NCBI GenBank assembly: GCA_025435555.1
Contig: JAIWWG010000101.1
Location: 40,201-104,200 of the forward strand
Length of the DNA stretch: 64,000 nucleotides
From: Chytriomyces cf. hyalinus JEL632
Taxonomy: Eukaryota; Chytridiomycota; Chytridiomycetes; Chytridiales; Chytriomycetaceae
Direction of reading: 5' to 3'
Shown: piece after piece, positions 22,814 to 36,768 of the stretch
Numbering within the stretch: position 1 is the stretch's first letter
Layout: each line of letters begins with the position of its first letter
Program-made: the position numbers and the translations under genes
The notes under the pieces: model-generated
What the model was told of the DNA's origin: nothing
The model's database searches: none
Seen by the model: only the letters and a program-made list of their open reading frames with translations

Positions 22814-25800
22814 TCACGACGCTGCCATTCGCAGCTTCTTTTTCGTAAGAAACCCTTCAATATCAAACTTTTCCGGCTGATAGTCTCCATTGTAGATTGT
22901 CAGAATTTTCATGTTGACGTGGTACTCCAAGTCCGGCAACAGTTTTGGCGTGATCAAAAAGTACCTAATTTACGCAACAGAATAATCAGTAAACGCCAGC
23001 TTCCAGATAGACAAACAAGGAAAAAAAAGAGGTGTATTCCGCAACTGAGAGGATCCAGCTTCACAGGCAATTTCCACCATTTGCGAATGAACCGCACGTT
23101 CGTTTCGAGGATCCATTCCTTGGTTGATTTCGTCTACAACTCGGAAAGGCGCCTTCGACAGTTGTTGTAGAGCCATCAGGTATGTGATTGTTGTCACGGA
23201 CCGTTCTCCTCCAGACTGCCGTTGATCATCGAGGATTTGAAGCTTTTCAGTGTCGCGAAACCTGACGAGGATATCAATTCGCCATTTGTTGAAGTCTTCT
23301 TCCTCGCCTGATGATGCCAAAAATAAACGACATGTTCAGCTTACACAGGTGTAGAGAAATGAGCGGCTGTGCTATTCACCAATCTTAATCTCTCCAGCGC
23401 ATCCAATATCTAAACAGATGCAAACCGTCAGAAACTTAACCCAGTTATGAAACACGCATCTCAACTTTGTAGCGATTTTGAGAACTGATTGTTAATTTTC
23501 GTCACAAGCTCATTCAGCTGTCCCTGCCAGACTTCTCGCATACGTTCAATGCTCGCCTTCAATTTGAGAATGTTTTGCTGAATCTTTGCGATTTTTGCTT
23601 TGGCTGCATCAATCTGGATGACAAAGAATTAGTCAACAGACCAAAAAGAATACAAACGGATGCTGAGATTACCTCCACCGCGCGCCTCTCAAACTGCTCC
23701 AAAACTTTCGGATCCGTGTTTGCCAAAATGTCCGCACGTGCTTGGACTCGCGTGAGTTGGTCCAGCAATTCTTCCAAAGTGTTGTTTTCTTTCACCTGAT
23801 TGTTTGATTTTTCAAATGTGTCAGTTCATTTCACTTTTTCTGTGTGTTCTAGCGGTCTGAAATGAGAGGAACCTACATGTGCAACCTCCTCGCGGACAGC
23901 TTCACTCGTACTTTCCGGAACTGCTGCCTGTGCTGCTCGTAATGCAATTTCGGCTTTGGCTTTCACGGCAGCAAACTTTTCGGTGACTGCAATTTGTATA
24001 TGGACAATCAATGAGTTTAACTGAAACGCAATTGAAGAATGGCAAAGACAATAAAACTCACTTCTAGCGTACTGATTCTGAATTTCCGTATTCTGATCTT
24101 TGGCGCGAGATTCAACAATCGAAGCGTCACCAGCCTCAGCTTCAAGCTGGACTCGATCTACCGTCGTTTGAATCACTTGGTCGAGCATATCACACGATTC
24201 AAGATGGCGTTTCTGCAAATTGATACATTAGAAGAGGGAGTCAAGAAAACAAAATAAGGAAAAAATATCATCTACTTACAACAAATGACATGGTCAGCTT
24301 CGCCCGATCGATTGCATAGCGCTGCTTTTGCGAGTTTAATTCATCGAGTTTTCCTCGCGACTTCTCGAGGGCTTCTTCAACATTTGAAACTCGCAACTCG
24401 TATTGTTCTGATTGTTTGAAAGATGAGTGAGGTTTTAAAGACACGACGATTTTTTTTACCAAGTTCCACGCATTTTCGCTCATACGCTTTCGGTCTATCC
24501 ATAATCTCTCTCTTCCGCTCGTTCAAGCCAGCCTTATGAAGGAACAGAGTCAAAAAATTTGATACAACTGCGCTGAAAAAAAAGATAAAAAAACTGTACC
24601 CGTTCTCTCTTCAGATCTTCAAACCGTTGGCGCATCACTTTTTCCTTTGCAGTGAGACTCTCTATATCTCTTTTACTTTGAGAAACAGCGTCTTCCACAT
24701 TTTGAATTTCTTGTTTTAGCTGATCCTGCTTTTCAACGTCCACTAACAATCGAAAATAAAGCAGGGGGACCCTCGCCCATCAGGAGAAAATTAATGAAGG
24801 AACGTGGCAATTTTCCTCTCACCGCTGAGTTTGAGAATCTGGGCGTCCCTCATGGTTTCAGATTTGGTTGACTTGCTTCCATAAGCACCTCGCACTGAGT
24901 ATGAATAATCCCCACAAGCGTAACTTTGAATGTTGGAGTGATTATCAACTTGATTATAGTTGAATCCACGGTCAGCGCGCAGGCAGATTGGCTTTGGAGA
25001 AAAACTCAATGTTAAATGCTATTGATTACGTTTGTAGTTTGGGGCACTCACTGTCTGGTGAACACCAGTATATTGCATGAGTGCAGACAGGTATACTGGA
25101 TGACCCTGCACAAAGTCAATTAAAACGCCATCGAAACCTAGCCGATCCAGCTCGGCTTGTGAGATTGCAGACTTGAATTCGCTGCGGATATTTTGCACGC
25201 AGACAACGTTGACGCGCAGTTTTTTAACATCATACAAGTAATCACGCAACGTTTTGTAGTCGTTTTCAGTTTGGGTCACAAATGTCTGTCATGCGATGAA
25301 ATGTCAAGTTCCGTCAATCAAGAGAGTAACGCAATACTCAACAATGAGACGGTTGTATCCAATGAATGCTTCGAGTGCTCGCGCATATTCTGGCTGACTC
25401 GCATTGATTCCCATGCATATTGGTTCAAAAACTTGCTTTTCAAACTGAAGGCCGTGATTGGATCTCAAAAATTGAACTCCACGATACGCCGTCTCGTTCA
25501 GGCGCTGCAGCGCTTGCAATTTTCGATTCGCAACGGACGCAGTCTCTCCAAGCTCATGTTTCAGTTGCAACACGCGATCTTCCATGCGCTTCATACCGTC
25601 AAACAGAGGATGTTTCTGATCATTCAAGCCCGAAATTTCCGCATAGCACTCATCCGCCTCATCTTTTATCTGAGTCATGCGTTCATGGATTTCCAGAATT
25701 TCGGGCGACTTTTCGGGATCCAACTGCCGACCAGATGCGTCCAACAATCCTGCGCGGTCTAAATCCGCTTTGATTCGATCCACTTCACGTTGGCTTTGAT

Positions 25801-27418
25801 CGCGCTTCACTCGAGCCACGTCAAGCTTATTGATCCATTCATCCAGACTTTTCTTTGCAGCCCGAACATGCGCGCCGTGACTCCTCTCTTGCTCTTCATT
25901 TGCTGCAATCAACTCCTGCGCCGAAGTAACCTTGTTCAAACCTTCCTTATTGAACCAGTCCCCTGTTTTTTGAACAAGAGTTTTGGCAGTTTGACTTGCG
26001 CGCTTCAGTTTTCCGTAAATGTCAGAGACGGGAGCGACTGCCGCCAATGCCGCATCCAGTTTCAACTTTGCCTTCTTTTTTTCGGCCTTGATTTCCACAT
26101 ATTCTGCATGAAGTACGTCGTATTCGCTCAGAGGGATGGCCATTTTTAACACTGTGGCTTCGTGTAAACGACGTTCGCGCTCTCTGAGTTTTTCAACGAG
26201 TTCAGATTGTGATGATTGCTTTTTTTCGAGGACTGCGAGTGCCTCGGTGTCGGTTGCGAGGACCTTTGAGTTTTTCGCGTGAACGATACGGTTTTGATAT
26301 TCATCAGGCGAGATTTTAGAGCATGCATGGAGGGCAATGGCGTTTTACTACCTCTTCAACTTCCTTGAGGTCTTTTCCATCGGAAATAAGTTTGTCATGC
26401 ATGGGCAGCAGCTCGTCTCCACCGACAGCACGTTCCGTTTCTCGCAAAAGCTCATCAGGCTTCATCTACAAAGAGGAATGCGGTTTAGCTGAAAAAGGAA
26501 TTTGGTTTTGACGGGTTCATGAGTTTACTTTTGCGAAGGAAGCGACTTTATCTTGCGGAAGAAACTGACTATTTTTCCATTTTAGATGTGCAGATAAGTT
26601 AGCGATGCGTCATATATGCTGCGATAAGTTACCATAAATTGTCGACTTGAATATTGAGTTTTTTGATGTACTCCTTGATATTCTTCTCCGTTGTCGTATG
26701 ACCTTTCAAGGCAAAGGCAGGGTATGAGCATCGATAAAACATCGAAGACAGAAAGGGGTTCATACCGTCAATCTTCCATGTGCTTGATTTTGATGTGGTT
26801 TTGAAACTGCGTTCAATCACAGTGGTGCCATCCTCAGTCTTGACTTCAATCTCGATCGTCGCCTTCTCCTTATTCTTTTTGACGTAATCTTTGACTTCGT
26901 TCGCACGTGCCAGAATCTTGAAACGTGTTTGGTGTTTTAAAGTTCGTCCGAAAACCCGCCCTCTCATAAAAAGGAGATCTGAATCCCTGCAATACCTGAG
27001 GACTCCCTCCAAGGCCAAGCGCAATTGCGCAGACGATTGTGCTCTTTCCTGTTCCATTCGGTCTGTTTCGGGAGCTTATCAGTGACTGCTATATGATACG
27101 TGCAGAAAACGGCTGACACGCACCCAATGACCATGTTCAGATTGGGTCCAGGCGAGAACTGCACGTAATCGTACGTGACAAAGTCCGTGAGTGTGATTTG
27201 TACGATGCTTCCAATGAGATATCTAGCAAGCGCCAAGGGTGAATGGGACAGCACATAATAAAGTGAAAGTAAAAGAACCTGTCGAATGCATTCATAAACG
27301 CGGCGCTGTTTCTCTTTCGTTTGCGCATGACGTTGTCAAATTGCGCTTGACTCAGACTCGCTGGCCGTTTGCGGACCGGCGTTGATGCGGGCTCCTCCTT
27401 GAGATCACCGAGAGCCAT
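22814..27418 (-). CDS. SMC5: SMC5, structural maintenance of chromosomes 5, 20 exons
   Basis: ATPase core of the Smc5/6 complex (recombination, replication-fork stability). Exons (high to low): 27418-27279, 27222-27124, 27062-26996, 26916-26766, 26702-26633, 26568-26529, 26465-26352, 26263-25343, 25285-25052, 24991-24823, 24742-24600, 24532-24460, 24407-24280, 24212-24062, 23986-23877, 23795-23673, 23613-23466, 23409-23380, 23307-23046, 22964-22814. 1107 aa, near the family size, all junctions in phase. Walker A is GPNGTGKST (80-88); CQFLPQDKV follows, typical of SMC5; then two coiled-coil arms around a hinge. The ABC signature QSGGERS (1001-1007) and Walker B FRVVDEINQGMD (1025-1036) close the head. 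The exon 7/8 junction is the least certain. Divergent from the ArfGAP gene, start-to-start 65 bp. Confidence 0.96.
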
Positions 27419-27483
27419 TTATATTTACGACTAAAGTAAAAAAATAAAGTGAGAAACCAAACCAGCAGTCCGATTCACTGTCC
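27419..27483. promoter_or_regulatory. 65 bp bidirectional promoter, SMC5 / ArfGAP
   Basis: The SMC5 ATG (minus, 27418) and the ArfGAP ATG (plus, 27484) are separated by only 65 bp, so both transcription start regions must lie in, or overlap, this interval. It contains AT-rich sequence (ATATTTACGAC, AAAAAAATAAAG) but no clear TATA element. Confidence 0.7.
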
Positions 27484-29136
27484 ATGTCCAACGGCTACCA
27501 GTCACCCGACAAAACCTGCTTCGACTGTGGGGCATTCCATCCGCAATGGTAAAGCAGCTTCTTTCAGTTCTGCACCCGCAATTTATCCGCAACACTTGCT
27601 CCAACTGAAACGGCCCTTCAACGTCGCTGTCTAAAAGGGCGTCTGTCACATACGGTATCGTGTTTTGTCTCGAGTGCTCAGGCGTACACCGGTCTCTCGG
27701 CACGCATCTATCGTTTGTGCGATCTCTCAACATGGACAAATGGAGCGACGATCAAATCAAGCGAATGAATAAGGGCGGGAACGAGAAGGCTCTGCAGTTT
27801 TTCAAGAGTCAGCGAGGTGAGTGGTGTTTGCGTCGTTTACCCGCATTTCTATTTGACAGCCCCCAATTAAATTTGTCACTCAGACTGGAGAGATGGTATG
27901 GGCATCTCGGAAAAGTACAACAGCGAGTTTGCCAGGCTGTATAAGGATAAAGTACGCTTTATTGTTTGCATGGGATTCAACTTGTCCCGTTGGATACTGA
28001 CGATGTACTCTTTTTCAGCTGACGGCAGAATGCGAAGGCCGCGTTTGGACCATGCCCGATCCAGCAACACTTGAAGCGTCTCGGCAGCAGCAAAATAATT
28101 CATCTCAGTCGCAGTCATCTTCGAATTCCGGGTATCAAAGCAATGCAATGGGCGGTGGTGGCGCCAACAAATTCAGGGTCAACGATGATTACTTTGCGGT
28201 ATGATTCTTAAGTTGTATTATGACGCGAGGTACTGATTTTTTTTCATCGCGAACTGAACGAATCGTTTAGAAAAAGGGCCAAGAGAATGACAATAGACGC
28301 GCTGATTTGCCACCATCGCAAGGCGGAAAATATGCTGGGTTCGGGTCGACATGTATTATGGGGTTTTACTTGGACTATTTGCCTGGGTTTTTAAGCGTCC
28401 CCACTTTGGCAACTTTTTTCAGACACTCCGCCACAGCAAACCCCTGATCTTCTGGCCGACCCTCTTCAAGCTCTCAACCTTGGCTGGTCCATGTTCACAA
28501 GCACAGTCTCAAAGGCAAGTGAATTGGCTGTCAGTGGCGCGGAGCAGTTGGGATCCACATTGACGGAGACGGTCATCAAGCCCACGACCACGGCACTGAG
28601 GGACCCAAACTTAACAAACAATCTGAGCAGCACGATCGGTGCCATGAGTCAAAAGGTTATCTCTTTCATCTTTTTCGCATGCTTTGGAATCTCAAACGCG
28701 TTTTACAAAAAAACAGGCAACCGAAACCGGATTCGCCGGGTTCAGTTTCGTGAAAAGCGTTGTAACAAACGCAACGGCCGAGCCAAAGCCCGACGACGAC
28801 TGGAACGCGCTTCTTGCGAAAGCCGAGTCTCTCAAACGCGACAAACCAAACGCTCATCAAAACAATGTCAAGAACGTATTTGACGGCGGATTTGGCGGAT
28901 TCGATGATACTCCGGCTGACAGCAACGCACGCAGCAAGAAATCGGATGAGTTTGACAACTGGGGCGCTGATTTTGGTAGATCTGAAGTGGCAACGTCTAC
29001 CCCCGCCGTCAAAGCATCTGTTCCGCAATCATCCATGCGGGAGAGTGTCTCTGTCAAAGGTCTTCCAACTCCGCACAACGATGGTCACCAGAAAAAAAGT
29101 GACTGGGACACTGACGATACATGGGAAGAGTTTTGA
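27484..29136 (+). CDS. GCS1: ArfGAP (ARFGAP1/Gcs1 type), 7 exons
   Basis: GTPase-activating protein for Arf1 in COPI vesicle traffic at the Golgi. Exons 27484-27548, 27638-27816, 27884-27951, 28019-28198, 28271-28352, 28423-28655, 28717-29136; 408 aa, in phase. The zinc finger is Cys12-Cys15-Cys32-Cys35 with CSGVHRSLGTHLSFVRSL following; Arg40 is the catalytic arginine finger. After the domain come Ser/Gln-rich linkers and a region with amphipathic, curvature-sensing character (WSMFTSTVSKASELA). The extreme C-terminus, DDTWEEF, resembles the tryptophan/acidic coat-binding tails of ARFGAP1. Divergently paired with SMC5. Confidence 0.95.
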
Positions 29137-30610
<1,474 letters not shown>

Positions 30611-31216
30611 CTACCAGTCTTTCCTCTGTTTTCGATTGAGGTTTCTCCGGATGAGGGTGGTGGGTTTTGTTGCCGGTGTCGGGTGACGAGAAGAGGGAGC
30701 GAGTCCATTTCCACAATCTCCACCAGCCCAATCAAGCAGCTCGAGTAAGCAAGCGCCCGTCTCGCGCGAATCGATCAATATGGGATCAACATGCACGGCC
30801 AGATTGATGACATTGTGTGATTTTGTGTTCAACACAATGCCCGCCCGAAATAAAGACCACAAAAACGCAGCAGCGCACAGAGCCGAATAACCTCTGATTA
30901 GCTGTATGGTGCGTTTCTTCACCGCTTTGATGACTGGACCAGAACACGATAAGGACGCGTGGCATGTCTTCATCACCGCAAATATCCTCGTTTCCCAGCA
31001 TTGCCTCGAAATGACTGAATCGGCATCAACTCCTTTCGAACCTGCTGTACGACCATTAATCTGAATATCAAGATCTTGCCGTGCTTTCTCGACGGCAAGC
31101 GCCAATATCCAACAGTGACCATCGCAAACCGACCGAACTGCCATCTGCGCTGCGCTGAATTGATGTCCCGTTGATTGAATTGAAGTCGTGCTGGATTGAA
31201 AAAGTTGATGCCACAC
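30611..31216 (-). CDS. Unknown open frame (201 codons)
   Basis: Uninterrupted minus-strand frame. No domain, signal peptide or splice partner recognised; composition is not strongly protein-like. It lies inside the decayed zone, so it may be a chance frame or a relic. Confidence 0.2.
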   Translation of the reverse strand: MWHQLFQSSTTSIQSTGHQFSAAQMAVRSVCDGHCWILALAVEKARQDLDIQINGRTAGSKGVDADSVISRQCWETRIFAVMKTCHASLSCSGPVIKAVKKRTIQLIRGYSALCAAAFLWSLFRAGIVLNTKSHNVINLAVHVDPILIDSRETGACLLELLDWAGGDCGNGLAPSSRHPTPATKPTTLIRRNLNRKQRKDW

Positions 31217-31385
31217 TGGATGGACAGTGCAAGTGGCCTACTTCTCAGAAATGCGTCTTCTTGCCGAGATGATTCGCGTTGGACTACAAAAAACTATTAG
31301 CAGCAGTCTGTCACTGAGATGAACATGAGGTCCCGTTTTATCGGTCATGGCGAAATCATGTTCCCTCTCGGCAGCGGCTCGTCTG

Positions 31386-31760
31386 TCAAGTCTTTTTGTC
31401 CGAATCTATCAGTACAAACATGAAGACATCAATCCCGAGTTTTGGTGCTTCGGATAATGGACACCATACCTCATATCCATCCAGCGAGGAATTGAGGCGT
31501 AGTTTGGTGCGCACGACGCAGTAGAATCGGACGTGTTTAAGCTGTGTTTCCAAGGTCAAGTTTTCGTTGTGGGTGTTCTGGAGGTCAAACAAAACAAGGG
31601 AAAAGAGTGAGTGGCTGATTCTTGACTTGAACTCATATTCAGTGCTGGGTTGGATGTCGATAGCACGATCCTCATGCGCAATAAATCCGCGACCTCTCTT
31701 TGTCAAGTCAGCGAGTGTCGGCGTTCGAAGTTATCGCTGTGGTTTGGCATGCTTGAATTG
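31386..31760 (-). CDS. Unknown protein, exon-like pair
   Basis: Two minus-strand stretches look coding: a downstream exon (about 31578-31386) preceded by a good acceptor (TTTGACCTCCAG), ending GIDVFMFVLIDSDKKT, and an upstream stretch (RGFIAHEDRAIDIQPS). No family recognised and no start found. It could be a partial or decayed gene. Confidence 0.25.
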
Positions 31761-32412
31761 ATATTGGAACTTCGGATGCATGTGCCGCTTCGATGCCAAC
31801 GAACCCTGCTGTTTCCCATCCATGCATGTGTGTGTTTTATATATTTTTATCTCAAGCAGCAAAAATATTGTCGCGTAAAAAATGTGAATCCCTCTTCCCC
31901 ACTTTCTCCAACTCGCCCTCCTTTCCCACATCACAGTGGAACATCTTCCTTGCTTATACCGCTGGTATAGTAGCCTCTTACCCTTCCCACTTCCACTTCA
32001 ACTGATGTTCTGTCGATCTGCTGTCGTTCTTTCTCATATTTTTATTTTCGTTCCAGACGCAGCAAGAATACAAGCACACACCCAATAAGCCACTCAAAGG
32101 CCTGAACTATTAATAGTCATGTAAGTAGAACGCGTTGCGTTCCCTCAACTACCCAGTTTGCTTCCATCGCCAAAATCCCAACTTCTTTCTGAGCAGGTTC
32201 GATCAAGTCACCTTGCATGTAAACACAAATATAATGCTGAAGGGCCTCTGATGGGATGTGTTTGAAGAGTGACTTATCGGGGACTGGGTGGCTGGACTGG
32301 GAATTGTCACTGGACTGTAAATCCTTGCCTCTCCCTCATGACCGTGTCCTTCCATACCCTCAGCAACATATCTTGCAGTTTCTAATCTTTCTTTTTGAAT
32401 GGTAGGTTAATT

Positions 32413-33066
32413 ATGTCGGATACGGCACTGGCCATCGAGCTAGAGGAAGTGCGTGATAGCCAGGTCACGTACCTTTCGGCCATAGCAGACGTCGATGAAA
32501 AATTAATGGGCAATGAGAAATTATTCATTGCGCTCAAGGAATCCCGTGGTCAATGTGACAAACTGGACGAGTTTCGTCGACTGGTTACAAACCAAAAAAG
32601 ACTCTGCTTGGCCATGGCGGAAAACTATGATCAAATACAGGATATCGCAGACAAATTAAATGATGAGATTATGAATGGCGCGAGGCTTAGTTTAGGCGTT
32701 GCGCCGTTTCTCAGGATGGTGAGGAACTTGGTTTTCCATTGTGAATTGAAATTTCTCAATCGGTTTGCTTCGCAGAATGTCAGTGAGTTGTATATGCACA
32801 AGAACTCAGACTCGCTTGGGTGCACAGACGGCTTCATTGAGTCTGCCGCTGGGATAGAGATCTTGCGGCCCACTCGGAAACTGTGGACAACAAGCATACA
32901 CCTCTCAGTGCCACAGGGGCTGTCACTGGGTATCTACCAGTGGGACAAGCACTGCAGGAAGACTACTAATACTGCGGTATATGATGTTTGTTTTGGGGGA
33001 ATCAGGGTCTGTGCCTACGTTGGTCGTTATTCAGATGACTATTTCATTGGCAGTGACGATGATTGA
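32413..33066 (+). CDS. Unknown coiled-coil protein of the local duplicated family
   Basis: 217 aa from the ATG at 32413. The first ~95 residues are Glu/Leu/Lys-rich and heptad-like (ELEEVRDSQVTYLSAIADV). The rest has no recognised domain and ends in an acidic tail (DDYFIGSDDD). The sequence just before the start (CTTTTTGAATGGTAGGTTAATT) matches that before a shorter frame at 34408, and the two proteins share the pattern of their first 40 residues, so they are probably paralogues. Confidence 0.4.
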   Translation: MSDTALAIELEEVRDSQVTYLSAIADVDEKLMGNEKLFIALKESRGQCDKLDEFRRLVTNQKRLCLAMAENYDQIQDIADKLNDEIMNGARLSLGVAPFLRMVRNLVFHCELKFLNRFASQNVSELYMHKNSDSLGCTDGFIESAAGIEILRPTRKLWTTSIHLSVPQGLSLGIYQWDKHCRKTTNTAVYDVCFGGIRVCAYVGRYSDDYFIGSDDD

Positions 33067-34407
33067 AAAGTCCAATGAGTGGTTATGTAGATACTGAGGT
33101 CGATTGCATCAGGAAGGCTGATATGATTTAGTTTGGAGAGGGGAAGTCGGGTGGTGATGTATGGCTCCTGTGAGTGCTGATCGAATAAACGACACTTGGC
33201 CAGAGCTCAGATGGAGTACACTCAGACTCTTTGTCTGTTTCAAGGAGAGTTTGGGAAGCAATAGGAAGGCTCGCAGCAGCGGCCAAGTGTTTTCCTTATC
33301 CTCCTTCACTTCTCGTGCAACAAATGTATTGTCGCCAAATGGGTGACTCGTTCCCACTTCTCCAACTCTACCCCATTTCCCCACATCAAATTGGAACAAT
33401 TCCCCTGCTGCTACCACTGCCTTGCTCTGCCAAGTCTTCCACTTCATCTTTTTTTCCGTTGATCGGCGCAAACGGTGTCGTTTCTTCACACAACATTATT
33501 TCCATCCCATACACAGCAAGAGTACTCACAGGCACCCCAACAACAAGCACAGAAATAAAAAAAATTCAAGTCGCCTGAGGATAATGACATTTTCTTAAAT
33601 ATCCAGGACCCATTTTCACACCCACCGTCCCACACACTACATTTCCCACGTTTCATTTTAAAAGGGTGCTATCTTCCTCAGTAAGCACATCATTCAAAAT
33701 CACAACTTTTCAACAGATTCTCTTCAAACATGAATGCCACCCTTCTCCGTCGACCCAATTTTGGGGTCTGTTGCTCAATACGGCTACAGTTCACCACGTT
33801 TCCAAGATGGCTCGGGCCTGTCTGTTGTATCCTTGCCAACAAGCAACTTTTGCACACGGCCAAGGAATCACTGCCACCAGTTGTGAAATTGTTGTTTGGG
33901 GCTCCACGTTCATGGACCTGGAATTTAAAGGTACTATTTTCGTTCCATAACCTAAGCATCTGATTTGTTTGTTGGGTGAAAGCTGCTGGCTTATTTGGCT
34001 TCCAACAATGCCATCGATTTCAATCGTTTGACGCGCGACTTAAACATACTATCAAGGGACAAGGTTTGGATTAGCACAGCTTTTGCATGTCCACTTTTCA
34101 TATTATCGAACACGGGCAATATCTCTAATGCAATTGATCTCTTCTTTTTGCCAAGTTATGCCCAAGGTGTTGGAAAAGCAAACCAAGCCAGGCCTTTGTG
34201 GGACAGACTGGCAAGCCCACAAAAGTATGTTTTGAGTGCCGCTGCAAGGAGAGAGAAGCTCAAAAGCTGCGAAAAAAACCAACCATATGGCTGATATTGT
34301 CCCAGAAGTAGATATTCCACAACAAAACATCCCACATACTTCCCCATACTTTACACCACATCTTCAGACTTTTGCTAATATTGCTTTTTTGAACGGTAGA
34401 TTGAAAT
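33067..34407. other. No intact gene; repeated cassette relics
   Basis: 33345-33530 resembles 31890-32070 and 29560-29720 (TCCCACTTCTCCAACTC, then CAGCAAGAGTACTCACAGG). Small frames on both strands have no recognised product. Confidence 0.4.
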
Positions 34408-34686
34408 ATGACTCTCGAGCAAAACAAGGAACTGCTCGAGTTGAAGACCTTTGTCACTGCACTCTGCTTCAACATGGAGGTTCAAATCGACAAAAAGGTG
34501 GGATTTGTCGACGCGCTCCTGGCAGGCAGCAACTCCAATGTCCAGCCAGGCCAAAAGAAGAAGTCGTGGCCAAAACTCCCACAGCTCTTTAAATATGTAA
34601 GCTTTCGTTGGATGAATAAATTCGCGCTGCTCATATGCAGTCTGAACATCTGTATTCACACCAAAAGAATGTTGAGGTTGTATTGA
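34408..34686 (+). pseudogene. Truncated paralogue of the 32.4 kb coiled-coil ORF
   Basis: A plus-strand frame with a start context like that of 32413 and an N-terminus of similar pattern (LELKTFVTALCFNMEVQID). It loses similarity after ~60 codons and ends early. A GTAAGC donor near 34596 could mean an exon boundary instead. Confidence 0.35.
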
Positions 34687-35604
34687 CCTCATCGTGTCAA
34701 ATGGACACTGCTACTACCACCAACGAAGAACTAACACCTGAGATACCTGCACAGCAAACAGTCGAATTGAAGTGAACAAGCGTCTCCTCACCCACAAAAG
34801 GGCTTTCAATGCGTTTAACACAACAGCAAGTGAACTTCATGAGTCTTCAACGTTTAAAAAAGTGTGATGAGTTTTCCCTGGGCAATAGCTCGCGTTTCTT
34901 TTACCGTAAAGATGGTTTTACTTTGTTGTTTTGAAACGGGCATGCGGCCTACCTCTGTTCTCGATGAATTTATGGCTGTGATGACTTGCGCTTGTGTTGA
35001 TAAAGTTTTCCACTTGTGGGATCCTCCAGTTCTCCTGATAGTTACAGTCATACCGAGTGCAGCAGTTTCATTGATAAACTGACAATGATTTCTCGCGTTT
35101 TGCCAGGCACATATCAGTCATTCGTCAATATTTCAAACGGATGAAGCCAGAAGCCTGTCGCTCCATCAGATACAAGTTCCCTCCCCACGCACACGATGAC
35201 CCTCGACTGGAAATCTCTTCGAGAGCCAGCAACTTGAACGAATGTTTGAGATGTTTATGAGAACGAGAAATTTTGAAGCGGGGAGAGTTGCCCTTGTGTT
35301 TGCAGGAAGCGACAGTGGAGCAGATTTTATGAAGGTATTTACAAGTTTATGTCAACAACGAGAAAAAGTGAAAAAACGAGTGAAGAGACAGCTTATCAAG
35401 TAAACCCCTGCGTGGTCATCTTTGGTTGTGCTGACTTCCTTAGTATTTGCGTTCTACCAGATTTCGGGAGATGTGGAAGTAGCGGAGCATATCAGACTCT
35501 TAGAACAATATCTGATTTGGATGGGTCGCTTTTACTGTGGAAAGAGCGCGCTATTTATGGCCGCGTTTTGTTTACCAACTGTTCAAAAAAATTCATCCTA
35601 TGAA
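34687..35604. other. No supported gene; 5' region of F-box gene
   Basis: 34850-35050 resembles 30080-30240 (CGCGTTTCTTTACCGTA, then a TTTGTTTTGAAA stretch). A donor-like GTAAACCCC near 35400 and acceptor-like TTCTACCAG near 35460 could belong to a 5' intron of the F-box gene. Confidence 0.4.
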
Positions 35605-36768
35605 ATGAAATGCTCCGCAAGCTGTTCATGCTGCCAGACACACGAGCGGACGATCCAAGCGCTTCAAGAGCAGATGCTCAATGAAGTCAACTCCTACCGC
35701 AAGCTGCTTCAAATGCCGCCGTTAACGAGCATCGACAGCTCATTCCTAACTCTTTCGAAAACCCCAGTTTCAACTACAGTTTGCCCGTCTGTCAACATCG
35801 TACCCTCAATACCACTTATGTCCTCGAGACGTACGCTTGAAGCGATGCCGCGTGAAATCCTCGACCGAATTGTATCGTTTGTGAGCGGCCGTGACATTCT
35901 GCAGCTCTGCCATGCTGTTCGTTACTTCAAATACATTTCCAAAGCCATGTTTGACTTTGGCTATCCACTTCGAATGCGTACTCCGCACAGACTTGTGCGG
36001 TTCAATTTTTGGCCCTGTGTCCATCTCCGACAGACAATCCCCGTCCCATATGAAGCGACACTTCCTGTTCCCATTTCTCACCTGCAGGTGCTTCAAAATT
36101 ATTCAACAATTCTCTCCAAACACGGCGGATGTGCGAGTATCGATGATTCGACTGGGATTACCGTCTTAGGCGCTCTTCCTGAAAATGTTGCAGTACTTGT
36201 CAACCACGCAAAGCTGATGGATGGCATGGACGAATTCTTTGGGGCGCTGTACAATGCCAAAAAGAACATTAGGGAGCTTTCTCTTGGGGTGGACTACTTT
36301 GATCGCTGCAACTCCAACCCAGCATCGCTTGATATGACATCAAAGTGGCTTGTAAAGCTGCCAATCCGTGATCTTCGATTTCTGAGTTATACAAGCATCC
36401 CTACACAAATACTGAGTGTGCTCCATCTGGCGCCAATTCTCAACTCGCTGTATGTGCCAAATCTGGAAGACTGCGCTGCCGTCTCTTTATGTGACTGCAA
36501 GTCGTTGAGGAGGCTGTCGATTTTTAAGACGTTTGAAGGGGAAGAGAGCGCTGAGGAGGTTGTGCGGAAAGTGCTGGATGTTGTGAAACCAACCAATATT
36601 CATGAAGTGGCAATGCACCTGCCTTTCAGTTGGCAGACATTTGTTGGGCGCGATGATTTGAGGGTTTTGTTGGCTGCGTTGTTCCTGCGACATGGATGGC
36701 TTGAATATCCTGAACGCCTTGAGCGGCCGTTTTCATCAGTATATTTTATATGCCGAAGGTGTCAATAA
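35605..36768 (+). CDS. F-box protein, lineage-specific family, intact copy
   Basis: 387 aa from the ATG at 35605. A short coiled coil (QALQEQMLNEVNSYRKLLQM) precedes an F-box-like motif (MPREILDRIVSFVSGRDILQL) at about residues 83-115; this motif normally binds Skp1 in SCF ubiquitin ligases. The C-terminal part is Leu-rich with irregular spacing, compatible with a substrate-binding LRR-like domain, but I cannot delimit repeats. The frame is also open 61 codons upstream of the chosen start, without family support. A paralogue lies 1.5 kb downstream. Substrate unknown. Confidence 0.6.
   Translation: MKCSASCSCCQTHERTIQALQEQMLNEVNSYRKLLQMPPLTSIDSSFLTLSKTPVSTTVCPSVNIVPSIPLMSSRRTLEAMPREILDRIVSFVSGRDILQLCHAVRYFKYISKAMFDFGYPLRMRTPHRLVRFNFWPCVHLRQTIPVPYEATLPVPISHLQVLQNYSTILSKHGGCASIDDSTGITVLGALPENVAVLVNHAKLMDGMDEFFGALYNAKKNIRELSLGVDYFDRCNSNPASLDMTSKWLVKLPIRDLRFLSYTSIPTQILSVLHLAPILNSLYVPNLEDCAAVSLCDCKSLRRLSIFKTFEGEESAEEVVRKVLDVVKPTNIHEVAMHLPFSWQTFVGRDDLRVLLAALFLRHGWLEYPERLERPFSSVYFICRRCQ

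Noticed and set aside
33690-33959. Minus-strand frame resembling the adenosine kinase C-terminus
   Set aside because: The apparent match is limited to a short Thr/Pro-rich stretch and does not extend; taken as chance.
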